A stretch of DNA of 64,000 bases from positions 1,054,001-1,118,000 of the forward strand of contig ML996688.1 in the NCBI GenBank assembly GCA_010356995.1. The letters run 5' to 3'. Shown here one piece after another: positions 41,538-53,075 of the stretch; position 1 is the stretch's first letter, and each line of letters starts with the position of its first letter. Made by a program: the position numbers and the translations under genes. A model generated the notes under the pieces. It was given only the letters and a program-made list of their open reading frames with translations. It was not told the origin of the DNA and searched no databases. Source of the DNA: Trichodelitschia bisporula (Eukaryota > Ascomycota > Dothideomycetes > Phaeotrichales > Phaeotrichaceae).

Positions 41538-42419
41538 ATAAGGTTATGGGAGGTCTTCGGGGCTTGACTAGGTGTTTCTGGAGCATTTTTGCTTGCGATA
41601 TGACAAGCTGTGTGGCTGGCGTTCAACGGTGGGGATGATGACTTGTCCCCATGGTCTTGTACGGCGAATCAGAGCTCACAGTGCATAGAAGCGGATATTC
41701 CCCATCTGCGATCCAGCCTGGCCTTCGTTGTTTATTCACCTTGGGCTTTCTCGAGGCATGGCGTACCGAGGGTGGGGAACACTGCTGGTTGACTTTCATC
41801 GCTGTTCTTGTACCTTAGCTGAGTTACATAGCGGAACATCATGTATCTCACACCTGTTTTTCTGCCGCAATCCTCCCAACCGCCCCTAAGGTGATGTCGG
41901 TACACAAGGCATCACGGCTCTAAGGCAGATATGGTTACAGGGCATTATATCTACTTGGGAAGGAACACACGATACTTGGGGGGTGGTGCCTGCCAAAGGA
42001 AAGACGTAAATGTCATAATGTGCATACAAGGCAGGCACCGATGACGTGAGAATGGTAACGGGAGGAGCTACGGAGGATATCGTGCATATATTCCTTAGGG
42101 CCTCTCGACTCTCTTCTTTTGTTTGTCTTTACTTCAACCTTCAGTTTTCACAGTCGCCTTTGCACGTAAATACACCAAAAGCCCACACTGATCAAAGTAG
42201 ACGGTACGAATACCAATTACTAATAGGAGCCCCCATCATAACCTTCAGAGCGCACGCTATGTACTTCCGGTCCCCCACCCCCCCATTACCGGATTTTGTC
42301 CCTCCACCGCCCTCTCACACACAAGGAAAAATGGAAAAAAGGACACGAAGCCGAGCCATCCCTGCCCCGCATAGTCAATGTACACACGCCGGATATCACA
42401 AACCCGCCTCCCCATGAAC
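41538..42419. other. Intergenic: convergent 3' flanks of U2AF and the tricalbin gene
   Basis: About 0.9 kb between two genes pointing at each other. No coding sequence, RNA gene or repeat recognised beyond the duplication to its left. Confidence 0.55.
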
Positions 42420-45400
42420 TTACTCAACAGGCGTCTTCTCCCGCTTGGACCTTCCAAACCTGAGTCCCCCCTTCGTCATCGCACTCCCCGCATCCGCCGC
42501 CCGCCACGCACTCCTAACAACCACCTGTCCCCCGCCAACCCTCACCGGGGTCTCCGCCCCCCCGCTCTGGTCAGCAACATAAAACACCCCCTCGCCCAAA
42601 TCCGCATCCCGCCCCAACGTACTATGATCCTTCACCACAACCTTGAACGCTGCATCCGGCGCGCAAGGCACGGAGAACGCCTCGCTCTCGCGCGCCCAGG
42701 CGACTTCGCCCTCGCCCGAGGCCTTGACAGCCTTGGTCTTGTGCACTTCGCGCCCCGCGTGCTTCCCGCCCTCTTGCTTAACGTGGACGCGTACGTTTGC
42801 GCCGGCAAAGCCAGCAGCGGAGAGGATGCTGATCTGCGCGGTGCCGGCCTCGGGGCCGCCCGTTACGAGCGCGCTGTGCATCGAGCCCGCGCCCCAGCTC
42901 TTATGCCGGGCGTGCGGGGAGGCACTCGCTGCGACACCTACTTCAGACCGCGCGGGACTGTCGGATTCAACGTGGATGGTCGGGGTTCCGGGCAGCGGGG
43001 GTGTGGCCTCGGCGCCGGATGCGGGGGAGTCCTCGTCGTCGCGCGAGTGCACTGACTTGCGCCGGAAGCCGCGGCCGAGGAAAGACCCCGCCTTCGTGAT
43101 GCCGCCGCCGACCGCGCCGCCGACGGCGACTGCGCCCTTGCCCAGCCCCTTGACGGGCGCGCCTACGACTTTGCCCGGCGCGGCGAAGGTGCCGTGGAAG
43201 GTTGATGAGCCCTGGCGCTGGCGGGCGACGTAGTCCGGCTTGAAGAGGAGGCGGAGGCGGATCGCGCCGGATTTGCCGTCGAGTGGGAGGGAGATTTCCT
43301 TCCGCTGGAAGGGGTCGAGGGATGCGAGATCAATGGTCGTTTTGCCGAGGAAGTCAGCCTTGTCGCCGAGGTCCCAATCGAAGACGTGGACTTCGAATTT
43401 GGCGGCCGTGCGCGAGCGGACGGCGGTTTCGAAGGTCTCGTTCCAGGCGGGGTGGAGGGTTTTCTTTTGCGTCTCAGTCTTGTGGATTTGCTTGCCGTCG
43501 AGGAAGAATTTGCAGTACGGGTCGCTGAAGCCGTTCCTATCGGCTGCGGGCAGGTCCGCTGCGTCGAGCACGTCGACGCGCAGCTGGCCCATGTTGTTGA
43601 CGCTCTCGCTGGGGTCGAGCACCATGCGCACGGGGAGGTACTTGAGGCTGACGGTGACCTGGCTCTCACGGCCGTGGTCGTCGCGCAGATTGAGCGTCTT
43701 CTTGGTGTACAGGCTGTCCTGGAGGACTTTGATCGTTGGGCCTGTGAGTTTGGCGATAACGTGGCTGCCGTCGCCTTTGCCGTTCTTATCGGCGCGCTCG
43801 ATCAGGCGCAGGGTTATCTTGGACTGTTCCAGTTCGCGGACCATGGCGTCGCCTGTTTCGTTGAAGACGTGGTTCTTGGACTTTACCTTGGAACTCGAGA
43901 ATGAGGGGAACACCATGTCGTCCATGAGGACTTCCAGGAAGCAGTTTGTCGACGCAAGGTTGCTCTCATGCAGCGTGAAGACGATGAGCCCGGAATCTAG
44001 GTAACGTCAGCTAATTGCCCAGGTGAAATCTCCAGCCCGTTCTCCAAAGTAATAGATAGCAATAATACGGAATTAATCTGATATCTATTTCTTCGAAGAA
44101 CTCACTGCTGTGTTTGTGTGCCCTACCATAGTCCGTCAGCTTCTCCACCGTCAGCTTCAACTTCTCCGGCTCCGGCTTTTCGGGTAAGCGCATCGAGCCC
44201 TCCCTGTGGCTAGTGCTGGGACGCGAGGCTCGCGATGTGGTCGTGCTGCTGCGAGGCCGCGCGGGTTCCTTCTTGGGCGTGGCGTTCTGCGGGGGTTCCT
44301 TGAGCGGCGTAGCGTCCTTGAGCGGCGTAGCATCTTTCTTCGGAGCCGGAGTCGCATCCTTCGTCGGCGTAGCTGGCACAGCAGGACCTTCAGCAGCAGC
44401 CCCCGCACTCGCCTCGCCATTCACCAGCGTCTCCTTCTCCAACTCCTCCTCCTCATCCGGATCCGCCACAAGCAGCGTCGGGAAAAACGAAGCCGTGTAG
44501 TTGAGCGTGCCCTTCTGCGACTTTCCGCCAGAGAGCAACGGCGCAGGAATAAGCTCCTTGGTATCATTAACCAGATACTCGCCGTTCTCATCCTGCTGCG
44601 CGTATTCGCCCACTGAGAAATCGATATGTCCGAGCGAGCGATCGCGCCCCATGTTTTCTTCGTCCATGACTTCGATGGCGACGCGTTCGCGCACCGTGTG
44701 CACGGGGACGTAGACTACTTCGTCCCAGTCGGGGTTCAGATTGTTTTTCCACGTCACCGTGCGCGCCTTCTGGATGCCCGATAGTAGGACGCGGGCGTAC
44801 GGGTCCGATTTTCCTACCGTTTCGACATTGCGCAGTTCGCGCGCGTTCTTGAAGTACAACCTAAGGACACCGATGGGCTTCATGTACCCATTGCTCCCCC
44901 CAAAGGCACCCGCCAGCGCGACGGGCCGCCACTGTAACCGCATCTTCACGCGCCCCGACTTGGCACCCGCGAGATTGAACCAGTCCTGCCCCTTGGCCAT
45001 CAGGTCCAGCATACCGTCTATCCCGATCTGATAGCTCCCGAGGATGGGGTCGGTGACTAGGTCGCGGTCGTCCTTGATTACGAGGCCTAGCTTCGCCTTT
45101 TTGCGGTCTGTGATCAGGAGTTCGCGGCTTGCGTCCGGCCAGATGGGGTTATTGGTCCGCTTGAGTTTCTTGCTGATGTGCACTTCCTTGCCGTTGAGCA
45201 GCAGCACGGCGTACGGGTTCAACGCGCCGATTAAGCTCTTCGTACCATCTAGTTCGCGGGCTTGCTCGACAGTGAAGCGAACTATGCCCGTCGTCGTCTC
45301 AGGGGGCGGCTCGACAGTCCCATCCTCAAGCCGCGTGGCCTCAAGCACAGGGAAATACCGAATATCAACCTGCACCGCGCCACGGGGCTTTCCATTCATC

Positions 45401-47132
45401 ATAATCTCCAGATTCTCCGCCTCATACTCATTCTGCAGCTCGAGGCGCTCGAGCGGGAACGAAGCATCGCCCAAGTCGCGATCCTTGCGGAACTCATTAA
45501 AGTCGAAGACGCGGATGTTGAGCGTGTCCTTGAGGGACGAGACCAAGACGTTGATAGTATCGTTCCAGCGCGGGTTTGCGGACTCGTGGATGACGCGCGT
45601 GCGGCCTAGTTCGGTGCGGTTGTTGACCATGACGACGGCGTATGGGTCCGTGGTGCCGGATAGCGGGTCGGGATTCTTGAGACCCTGGGCGCCGTGGAAT
45701 GTGATCTGCACGACGCCGACGGCCTGGTCGATCGGCGCGCCGGCTAGCATCTTGGCAACTTCGATGGGGAAGACATTCGGCTCGTACATCATCGGCCCCA
45801 GGTTGTTGTGGATCTGATCCATGATGAACGACTCGAGGCCGGGAATGAAGTTGATGTCGAAGCCAAACGTGTCACCGCCGAGCGGCTTGCACACGTAATC
45901 GATCTTGGGCTTGCCGCGGAAGCAAATCTCCGCACGCTCGATGTGGGGGAAGGGGATCTGCAGCTTAAGCTTGACGCGCATGATGCCCTCGCACGCCATG
46001 TCCTCGACAATCACATCCAGGCCCTTGCTGACGAGACCCTTGCCGATGCGCACCTCGAGCACCACCTTTGGATTCTCCTTGACCTTGATCTGGCGCGCCG
46101 TCATGTCGGCTGTGTCATTGGGATTGAAGCTGAACTTCCAGTCCATGATGACGGTATCATCCTCCGTCTTCGCGTAGGTCTTGACGTGCTCCAGACGCGG
46201 GGGCTTGGTGCCGAGGGTGAATGTCTTAAGGCGGAGACTGTCCAGGAAAGCCGGCGTCGCGGTCGAAAGGACTTGATCCACGGAATCGACGACCGTCTTA
46301 CATAGGATGGGCGCGTAGATCGGCCAGAACTTGACCAGGAAGCTGTTGATCCACTCGAGCGTCTCCTCATCGGTCTCCAGCCGGCTCTTGGCCAGTTCAC
46401 GACGGATATCATCGCGGAAGTTGCGCCGCACACGCCGGTTCGAGGTCCGGTAGTATGAGCCGCACGTAGCCATAACGAGGAAGACCCAGCCCAGGCCTCC
46501 GCCGAGAACGGCAATCATCCAGGACGAGAGGCAGGCGAAGATGATGACGCCGGCATTGTGATACCAATCGCCGAAGAACTTGTCGTTCAGCCGCTCCTCC
46601 AGGAAGGTGGGAATGTCCAGCATGGTAGCGTTCATATCCACGCCCTCAGGAATGGGCAGACCGAACCGCGGCGCCCAACCGACACGGCCCCACTCATCTT
46701 CTTCCTCCACCGAGTCCATATGACCATTGGCAGCTTTCATAGCGGAGGGTGAAAGCGCGCCCGCCGTCGAAGGCGAAGGCAGATCGTACTGCGGAGGGCC
46801 AGTATCCTGCATTGGTCAAGTCAGCAATCAATATCCGCACCACAGTCCACGCAAGCAGTAAGCCCATCTCAAACACGTACCGTATCCACCGCCAACGCCG
46901 AAGCCGGCTGCTTGAAATCCGGCTTCAGACCCGCCGGGATAGCCGCCTCAACCTGCTTCTTCTTCGCCTCCGGAGAGGCATTCGCATCGAACGTGAAGGC
47001 CGGAACGCCGGCCTTGCGGGCCTGGGACACGATCGAGTGCTGCGCGTCCGCGGACGTGACCTTCGAGTCTGGGTCGTTGGCTGCTTCGATGACGCCCTGC
47101 GTCTTTAGCTCGGCTTCCGCCCGAGACGCCAT
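42420..47132 (-). CDS. Tricalbin: ER-plasma membrane tether with SMP and C2 domains
   Basis: Three exons (46881-47132, 44106-46806, 42420-43996) give 1509 aa. Tricalbins (extended synaptotagmins) sit in cortical ER and hold it to the plasma membrane while moving lipids. After a disordered N-terminus comes a membrane hairpin (AGVIIFACLSSWMIAVLGGG, about residue 170). The SMP domain follows (EWINSFLVKFWPIYAP, then FIPGLESFIMDQI). Then come repeated C2 domains with Asp-rich loops (NPDPLSGTTDPYAVV, LNPYAVLL, VGKSDPYARVLL, and a late DRNGFSDPYCKFF). Some loops keep the calcium-binding Asp pattern and others do not, as in yeast Tcb proteins. Across the last intron the reading joins HSN to SGLIVFTL, a conserved start of a C2-like unit. 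Which of Tcb1-3 is the ortholog is unclear. Confidence 0.93.
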
Positions 47133-47766
47133 TGTGGCGGCGGGGTTGGAGTTATGTATGAGAATATGGGGTGGGTGCGCGTGAGAGACGTGTTTTTATT
47201 TTTCGCGGTGGTTGAGGTTTGAGGTTGAGGGGGTGGGGAAGGATGGGTAGTGCGGATAATATGGGTAAAGGCGGGGGAGCGGTGCGCGGACTTGTAGCTT
47301 GTAGGGTGCAGTTACGTAGCAGAGTGGGTCCTTTCGGTGCACTGACGAGGTGTAGGAATTGGTGGATGAGGGGAGGGGAGTGGGGTTCGGGGACGATGGA
47401 GGTGAGCGAGAGGAGAAGTGTAGCTGATGAATGAAGCCTAGACTGGGTGGATAAGGTACGGTGACATCGGTTGTTGGAGGAAGCAATTCGACAGGGAAGG
47501 AGAGCGAGAGGGAGATGGAAGAAATGATGGAAAGTCGAAAGGCAAGGGAAGTTTGGCTCGACAGTCGGTAGTAGTCCAGCAAACACTGGTGCTTAGGGTG
47601 GTGGATGGAATTAAGTAAGTAATGGAGTACGATGAACTGAAGAAGGTTAGGCCCAGCTGTAGGTTGCTGTCGCTAGCATGGTAGAAGGGAAAGAGGAGAT
47701 GGAGTGGGGTTCAGCAGCGGGAGCAGACACCTTGACAGGACGAACGAGATGGAGAGCAAGCAAGAC

Positions 47767-47818
47767 GAGAAGAAGAAGAAGAAGAAGAAGAAGAGACGAA
47801 GAAGAAGAGACGAAGAAC
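47767..47818 (+). repeat. (AAG)n microsatellite, interrupted
   Basis: The tract is a run of about nine aga/aag units followed by two further blocks separated by gacg. Confidence 0.9.
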
Positions 47819-48118
47819 AAGCTGCAAGAAACGCGGCAAGGATTCAGCTTGATCTTCGGCCAAAAACCAAGGCAGACGGGGTAACTCCCTAACATCCTCA
47901 TTAACGCCTCTTTTTCCAAGCAATCAACATCATCAAGAATCCAAAGCTTCCCTCAATCTCTCTGCGCCTCAGTGGCTCCTCTCCTCCAAACCGTGTAGCC
48001 GGACCATCAACCTCAATCAGCAGCGTCATCCGGAGACAGTAACACAAAAGCGACACACATCGAGATACACATCCAGACATTGGGAGTTCACCATCCTATC
48101 CCATCCCATCTTCCAACT

Positions 48119-48135
48119 CCCCCCCCCCCCCCCCC
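48119..48135 (+). repeat. Homopolymer of 17 C
   Basis: An uninterrupted C run within a pyrimidine-rich intergenic stretch. The true length is open to sequencing error. Confidence 0.9.
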
Positions 48136-49476
48136 ACCTCCGTCTCTGACAATCCAGCTGCGTTGGCGCGACAAGCTGCGAGCTGCGTACATCCGTACTC
48201 CCCGCCTCCCCGCTCCACCAATTGCACCAGCGCGAAGCTGGCCGGATGAAGAAGAAGCTCCCCAACAGCACACCAAGCAGTTGCTGCACACCCCCCACAT
48301 CAACGGTCACCGATGCACCAATGCCACGGCATTTACATCCGTAGTTCTAGCTGAGACCTAGAACTTTTCCATCACGCCTCACTCTCTTCGCACTCAGCTC
48401 CCCATCAAGTCCATCTTCACCATTCTCCCCTCCATCTTCACCATCTCAACGTCCATCTCCATCTCATCACGAAAGAGCTGCCAACCCAATACCCAGCCCC
48501 CAGTATCTCAGCTCCCCCGCCCATCCCCCATCCGTCTAGCACGTGCATATCGTTGACGCAACCCGTGGAAGATGCCGGCCCCCGATCTGACTGCACCAGC
48601 CACACGGCGGGCTGTCAAAAGGCGAGCCACGCTTGGAACGGCGAACCGAGGCGGACAGATCTCCGCTTCGGGTGGGAATACGGCGCAGAATTAGAAGTTA
48701 CGGCGCGAGAGAGGAAGCCGTACTGTGCTTTCACAGACAGACCAACTCCACCGGCTCAGTTGCCGTTCCTTCACGGCGAACCAGTGTTCATCTGCCCATC
48801 CCAATTCCCCTCCCCGCCCAGCTCGCCGGTCGGCAAGGCTATCCAAATCTCAGCGCCAAAAAAGAAAAGTCTGCATATCGCGATAGACGGTTCGCTTGAG
48901 CTCTCCCGGCTGAAGCACCAGAAGAACTAAACGTGCAGAGTAACGGTTTCCGTGTCACCGAGTGGAAAGTACCGTACAACCCTAATGAAGTCTTGTACAA
49001 GAGTCATCATGGTTCAATTGGCCTTCAATCTCCCCGTCGTACGCAGACTTCGAGTCCAATTCTTCCCCACTCCGTTCTTCGTATTCATCCCAGCTTCCCG
49101 AACCCCGCATCGATCATCCGATCCCCACCTCACCTCACTTCACCCGCTCGGCTTCCTCCGAGCCTTCGCGCAAAGGAACTAGCGCTAGACGCGCCGCAAG
49201 GCTTCACCAGCACCTCAAAGTGGATACAGCTAAAGGGCGTAGCTATTCTACAGAAAATACCTCTGCATACTTCCTTAACCAAATCCAGTACATATCCACA
49301 GAACCTGCGTGCCGTAAAACACATTTCAGCCGCAAAACAGCATGTTACATAACTCGCCACAACGCTATCAGCACCGCCACACCCCGCAAACGCCATAGCT
49401 CGCTAGATACAACCGTATACAGGGTAGAGTCGTCAATCCCCCATCACCACGCCCTCATCATGCCCTCCGAGTATCC

Positions 49477-52124
49477 TCACCGCCACCCCGGCTCCGGCAC
49501 CCCATACCTTCCCCCCTCCCCCCTCGGCGTCCTCCTAGAACCCCCCTTCCCCTCCCTCTCATACGGCTCACTACTAGCACTCCTCTGCCATCGCCCAAAA
49601 TACCCCTCCTCCACCCCCCCCCTCCCATCATGACTCTTCCTCCTCGCATGCCTTCTCTCGCGTTCCCATACCCTCGTCTCCCTCGGACTCCGTCCGGAGC
49701 TGCCACTATAATACCCCCCCTCCCTATCTCTCGCATACCCAGGCCTCCTCCTCCTATCCCTATCCCTATCCTCCCTCGCCCTTTCACTCAACCGCTCCCT
49801 CTCCCTCTCGCTCAACGGCGGTCTCGCCGCCACCCTCGCCACCAAAGGCGGACTCCGGCTCGGCCCGAACCCTCCCCCGGGCACTTGAAGCGGGAACCGC
49901 CCCCCACCCGGACTATGCACGCTATGCCTCCTCCCCTCCGTCTCCCACGGCCGCAGGGGCACACTCGGGGATAGCGCCTCATGACTCCGCCGCTGCCTAG
50001 GGTGTCTCTCCCCCTCTCTTTCCTTATACCTGTCCGAGCGCGGCGGCTCCACAATCCCCAACCCCTCAGTCCGTCGATGCGGACTCCGCGAACCCCGCGG
50101 GGAGCGCCGTTTCCGCACAGGCACATCCGTGTCCTCACTCTCGCTCTCCTCGACATGCACCGCCGGCAACGGGGCGGTGTTAGGAGGGGCATGGCTCGCA
50201 CGCCGCCGGCCGTACCACGGGTCCTGCGTATCGGAGTCCTCGGCCGAGGACACGGCATCGGGCAGGGAATTGCGGCGTGAGCGCGGCCGGGAGCCGGGTT
50301 TTATGAAATGCCGGACATTGGCAAATATCGCGCCCGCTCTGTCCTTCACACTCGGCGCAGGGGCGGGGCGCGGGTGGTGGTGGTGCGCATGGTGGCCATG
50401 CCTATACCGGGGCGGGGAATTCGGATCATCGTCCTCATCCTCCGTCGTGGTATCCATCGTGCCACGGCGCGACCCTGCCGCGAGCTCCTCATGACTCGGC
50501 AAACCCTGAATCTTCGCCTGCAGCGCCGTGTGCACCGTATCATACCAATCCTTAATCTTCGGGTCCGGGGTGCGGGGGAAGAGTTCCTCAGGTAGGATCT
50601 TGGGGAAGGGGGAGTTATCGACCGGATGCCGGATGTCGCAGATACGGAGCGCGGTTTGCAGAAATGCGACGTGTTCGGCGGGGGCGAGGAGGAGCATGAT
50701 CATCTGCCACTTGACAAACCCGATGGTTTTAAGGGCTGGGACCGTGGGGGCGGCGTAGTAATCCGCTGGCGAGGAGGAGCTGGGCGGTGGGGGTTGGAGG
50801 GAGTGCATGCAGTACATTGCAGTGTACGTGCAGCCGATGTCCTTGGGCGTCATGTCTATGAAGAAGACGTCGAAGTTTGCGCCGATGTGCCGGTAGAAGG
50901 CGGCGAGTTGCTCGGGCATTAGGTCGGGGGAGTCGGTTGGCGAGAAGGTATTCCGCTGTGAGAGTTACGGGGCTATTCAAACCAAAAATCGGCCGAGTGA
51001 CTCACGATATAATTCGCAATCCCGCGCAGCAGTGCGTCCAGCTTGGTGCTGGCGGATTTGTCCGGATTGATCATCTGCCCCCAGTACTCCATAGCCTCAC
51101 GCCGCTCCGTCTCCTGCGAGTTGGAACCTTGGGCATAAGCAGTAGAGTCATGAGGCGTATACGCATCCGCAGCCCGCGAAGCCGTGTCGTGTGCAGCGCC
51201 CGCATGCCCGGTAGGAGTCTGCTGCCCCGGGCTAATATTCCCATACAACCCATCATCCCCATCCTCCGGCATCGGCGAGATCGGATCCCCCGCCTCAGCA
51301 GCATCCAGGTCGGGAGCATAGGGGTACGGCCCCGGCGGCGGCGGAGGGAAGTGAGGCATATTCACAGGTGGGGCGGGAGTGGATGCAGCGCTCCCTTGAG
51401 CTGGCGATGCTTGAGCCGACGATGCGGTGGTGGAAGGAACGTATTGTGCTGCTGCGGTGCTGGGGTACTGCGCTGCTGACGTAGTAGGGTACTGTGCTGT
51501 CGTGGTGGCAGGGTACTGCGCGACCGTGGTACTCGGGTAACCCCCCGCCGCGGCAGGTGGATATTGCTGTGCCGCGGCAGTAGCAGGGAACTGCGCGGTC
51601 GCCAGCCCCGTCGACGTCGGATACGGCGCCGTGGTCGCCGCGATCGTAGCCGCGGCCGTAGACGCAGTCGCAGACGTAGGGAACTGTGCCGTCGCGGCCG
51701 ATGTCGACGTAGGATACGGCGCGGTTGTGGAGCCAGAGTGCCCCCCCACAGGCGGCGGCGTATACACGTACCCCGCACTCGCCGTCTTCGCCAACGGACT
51801 CCCCCCCCTTTCCTTCTCCAAGCTGCGCGTCTGGCGCAAGGGGAGCGCGCTCGAGATCGCAGTCGCACTTATCCTCCGCTCCGGCGGCGCGGCGCGGTCA
51901 GTGCTGGGCGTACGGGCGCGCTTTGCAGGTCGTTCGGCGGGGGACAGGGCGGTTTCGGGGTATGGGACGGGTGTTGCGCTGCGGGGGGTAGACGTCGTGC
52001 TTGCGGGGAGGGGAGGGAGGGGCGATGGGCTGGGAAAGGTTGTCGTTGTTGTTGTTGATGATGCTGCTGTGGTGGTGCCGGGAGCGGGAGCGGGAGCGGG
52101 AGGGGTGGGGATGAGCGTCGCCAT
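49477..52124 (-). CDS. DUF7514 protein with low-complexity flanks
   Basis: Two exons (51006-52124, 49477-50955) give 865 aa. The start is MATLIPTPP, the first ATG that fits the coding composition. Residues 1-330 are Pro/Thr/Ala/Ser-rich and include a degenerate AQYP/APYP tandem repeat. The folded part begins at about residue 350 with EYWGQMINPDKSASTKLDAL and joins across the intron (ANYI to RNTFSPTDSPD). It goes on to PEQLAAFYRHIGANFDVFF, FVKWQMIMLLLAPAEHVAFLQ and FPKILPEELFP, a helical domain known in fungi as DUF7514. The C-terminal 280 residues are Arg/Ser/Glu-rich with RS- and RE-type stretches. Such fungal proteins have no assigned function; the RS-like tail hints at a nuclear or RNA role, by inference only. 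Confidence 0.85.
51420..51770 (-). repeat. Degenerate coding repeat of AQYP/APYPT units
   Basis: Within the DUF7514 gene, short units such as TAPYPTST, TAQFPAT, AQYPATT and AQYPSTA recur about ten times. The spacing is uneven, typical of a slipping low-complexity repeat. Confidence 0.8.
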
Positions 52125-53075
52125 TGTCAGGGTAAGCGAATACCCGTAGCTTTGTTTTTCGACGAAGGAGATGTGGTTGGAGAACGGAAGGGTGGGGAAC
52201 GTGGGGAGGGGGAGGGGGAGGGTTGATGCGCTGGCGATGGCGGCGGGTGTATATAGCTGGCGTCCGGTAGCTCTCCGGGGTCGAAGCTGGTGGTGGCAGA
52301 TCAGCCGATGATTCCTGCGGAATCGACGCAAAGCGCAGCTGCTGTCTCGCAGGTACGGTAGAATCTGCCGTAAGAACGGCCCTTGACTTGCGCTGCAGAA
52401 AGCAGAAGCGGAAAGACTCAATCGATAACCCCAAGGTTATGGCGGTTATCGCTCAGCCTTAAGATGTTCTCGAAGGCAGGCAAGCGCAGGAGGAGAAGAA
52501 GACGGGGGCCGCTTCTGGAAATTACCCGAGGCCAGCTGCCTTGCTGCTCTTCCTGCAGCAGGTCGAGTTCGCGAATGATACCCACCCACAGCCCCCCCCC
52601 CATCCCCCCGCCTCCCAGGCCCCACACCGAAGTGTGCCAGCCTCTCCTCCCTCTTCCCCCCCACCACTCCCCCCGCTGACTGCCTTTTCTTCCAGGCTTC
52701 TGTCCACCCCAACCCCCGGTTAGAAGCCACACGACAGGCGTCATCGTGCTGGCCAGTGTCTCGCCGCCACATCCGCAGCAACGTGCCCACTCCATCTGCG
52801 TGGGCTTGTAGATCATTGCCAAAGCCGGCACACAAGGCAGAAGCCTGTATGCTGATAAAGGGTTGAGGGGTGACTGGCGCACCTGGCAGACTTCACTAAC
52901 AGTATTGCTCACATACATACATACATCACAACAGGCACAGAGTTCAAAGCGTCAATGCTTCCTACTAACTTTTGAAGTCGTTGGCGCAAACGCCTCATGA
53001 ATTACTAATCTATCATGCCACGTTCAAAGCCGCAATAACAGTAACACATAGTGACCCAACTGGCTGAACACTCGC
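52125..53075. other. Intergenic: DUF7514 promoter and UGP1 3' flank
   Basis: About 0.95 kb between two minus-strand genes. It includes C-rich tracts near 52590-52680 and a short (CATA)n run near 52911-52925. No gene seen. Confidence 0.55.

Larger units (their letters stand above)
47133..49476. other. Long intergenic region with microsatellites upstream of the tricalbin gene
   Basis: 2.3 kb hold the tricalbin promoter on the left and the 3' flank of the DUF7514 gene on the right. It contains an (AAG)n tract near 47767-47818, a run of 17 C at 48119-48135 and long C/T-rich stretches. Open frames through these tracts are products of the repeats. No RNA gene seen. Confidence 0.55.

Noticed and set aside
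43240-46305. Several long plus-strand frames (up to 257 codons)
   Set aside because: All lie antisense to the tricalbin exons and mirror their GC-rich third positions.
47647-47923. Frames with poly-Lys/Arg or poly-Leu/Ser runs
   Set aside because: They are translations of the (AAG)n microsatellite.
48553-49633. Plus-strand frames of 125-139 codons downstream of the DUF7514 gene
   Set aside because: They overlap one another in different frames within C/T-rich sequence and have no domain-like order.
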